This document shows, in pieces, positions 63,662-64,000 of a DNA stretch of 64,000 nucleotides. Source of the DNA: Arcuatula senhousia (Eukaryota > Mollusca > Bivalvia > Mytilida > Mytilidae); assembly GCA_963971305.1 (NCBI GenBank), contig OZ020307.1, positions 49,473,702-49,537,701 on the forward strand, written 5' to 3'. A program made the position numbers and the translations under genes. How positions within the stretch are numbered: the first letter of the stretch is position 1; the number at the start of each line of letters is the position of its first letter. The notes under the pieces are model-generated. The model saw nothing but the letters and a program-made list of their open reading frames with translations. It was not told where the DNA came from and did no database searches.

Positions 63662-64000
63662 CGACTAATCGCCAAACAAGAATCCCTATCTTACATATCT
63701 ATAACTTTTATTAAAAAATTTAGATCTTCATAAATATGTCATCTAGGCACAGAATATAATTGCCATGCAATTGACAATTGTTACATGAATCACAAAATAG
63801 TTGGGTTACCTAACTGTATGTTTCAATAGGGTTATGTGATAAACGGTTTCTATTTTTTTTTCTCAAAACGTACAGGTTAATATGGAGGATATCGTTAAAA
63901 TACTCTTTCTTTTTTATTTCAATGAGTATATTGAACAGGTAGAAGATTCTACCTTATAAGGATATTGTTTACATCAAACTTTTGGCCAATGGTTTTTGGG
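63662..64000. other. Downstream flank of gene D
   Basis: AT-rich sequence, presumably 3' untranslated region and beyond. No canonical AATAAA was found close to the stop. Confidence 0.35.

Noticed and set aside
1..64000. tRNA genes, rRNA, CRISPR arrays, bacterial-type operons
   Set aside because: No cloverleaf with A and B boxes, no rRNA-like block and no regularly spaced array with unique spacers was seen. The 49-bp tandem repeat has no spacers.

Overview
The window looks like nuclear DNA of a marine bivalve, most likely a mussel (Mytilus-like). It is AT-rich, genes are split by long introns full of repeats, and the recognisable protein parts (SUEL-type lectin domains, DIRS-like and LINE retrotransposon proteins, tandem hammerhead-ribozyme repeats) are combinations known from mollusc genomes. 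No prokaryotic, organellar, rRNA, tRNA or CRISPR feature was seen.

Four plus-strand genes were assembled by eye from splice sites and reading phase. Gene A (229-5338) has a signal peptide, a SUEL galactose/rhamnose-binding lectin domain, a Ser/Thr stalk, a transmembrane exon and a 238-residue tail with repeated tyrosine motifs; its lectin exon carries a one-base frameshift. Gene B (18956-21602) has a signal peptide, a SUEL domain, a Ser/Thr-rich and helical stalk and a C-terminal membrane anchor without a tail. Gene C (26083-35148) has a signal peptide, a DUF3011-like Cys domain, a stalk, a transmembrane exon and a 183-residue tail with two ITIM-like motifs. Gene D (40159-63661) has a signal peptide, a divergent SUEL domain, short stalk exons, a transmembrane exon and a 50-residue tail. 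Most introns are in phase 1 and the transmembrane exons of A, C and D run from phase 1 to phase 2. This shared layout indicates duplicated cassettes with exchanged extracellular and cytoplasmic modules: a candidate cluster of cell-surface recognition receptors.

The rest is mobile DNA. 5.6-9.4 kb holds two copies of an abundant repeat that starts AGCTCACC; one copy is interrupted by an element with ends of inverted 16-bp tandem repeats. 11.48-15.93 kb is a degraded DIRS/Ngaro-like tyrosine-recombinase retrotransposon with a gag-like ORF, a remnant reverse transcriptase and a recombinase, bounded by a perfect 46-bp direct repeat. 17-18.5 kb and 22.4-25 kb hold SINE-like and inverted-repeat elements. 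29.5-33.04 kb (minus) is a 5'-truncated LINE inside an intron of gene C, itself split by an AGCTCACC element. 35-38 kb and 51.8-56 kb hold more AGCTCACC copies. 45.8-49.4 kb, in an 11.5-kb intron of gene D, holds an inverted-repeat element, a tandem hammerhead-ribozyme retrozyme and a 49-bp minisatellite. 57.5-63.5 kb holds three inverted-repeat elements and a second retrozyme on the minus strand.

The observations most worth following are the receptor cluster with tyrosine-motif tails, the two retrozyme arrays (one sense-oriented in a receptor intron), the AGCTCACC family whose terminal hairpin keeps pairing while its sequence changes, and the unusual 46-bp duplication around the DIRS-like element. 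Exon boundaries are hand-made predictions without transcript support.
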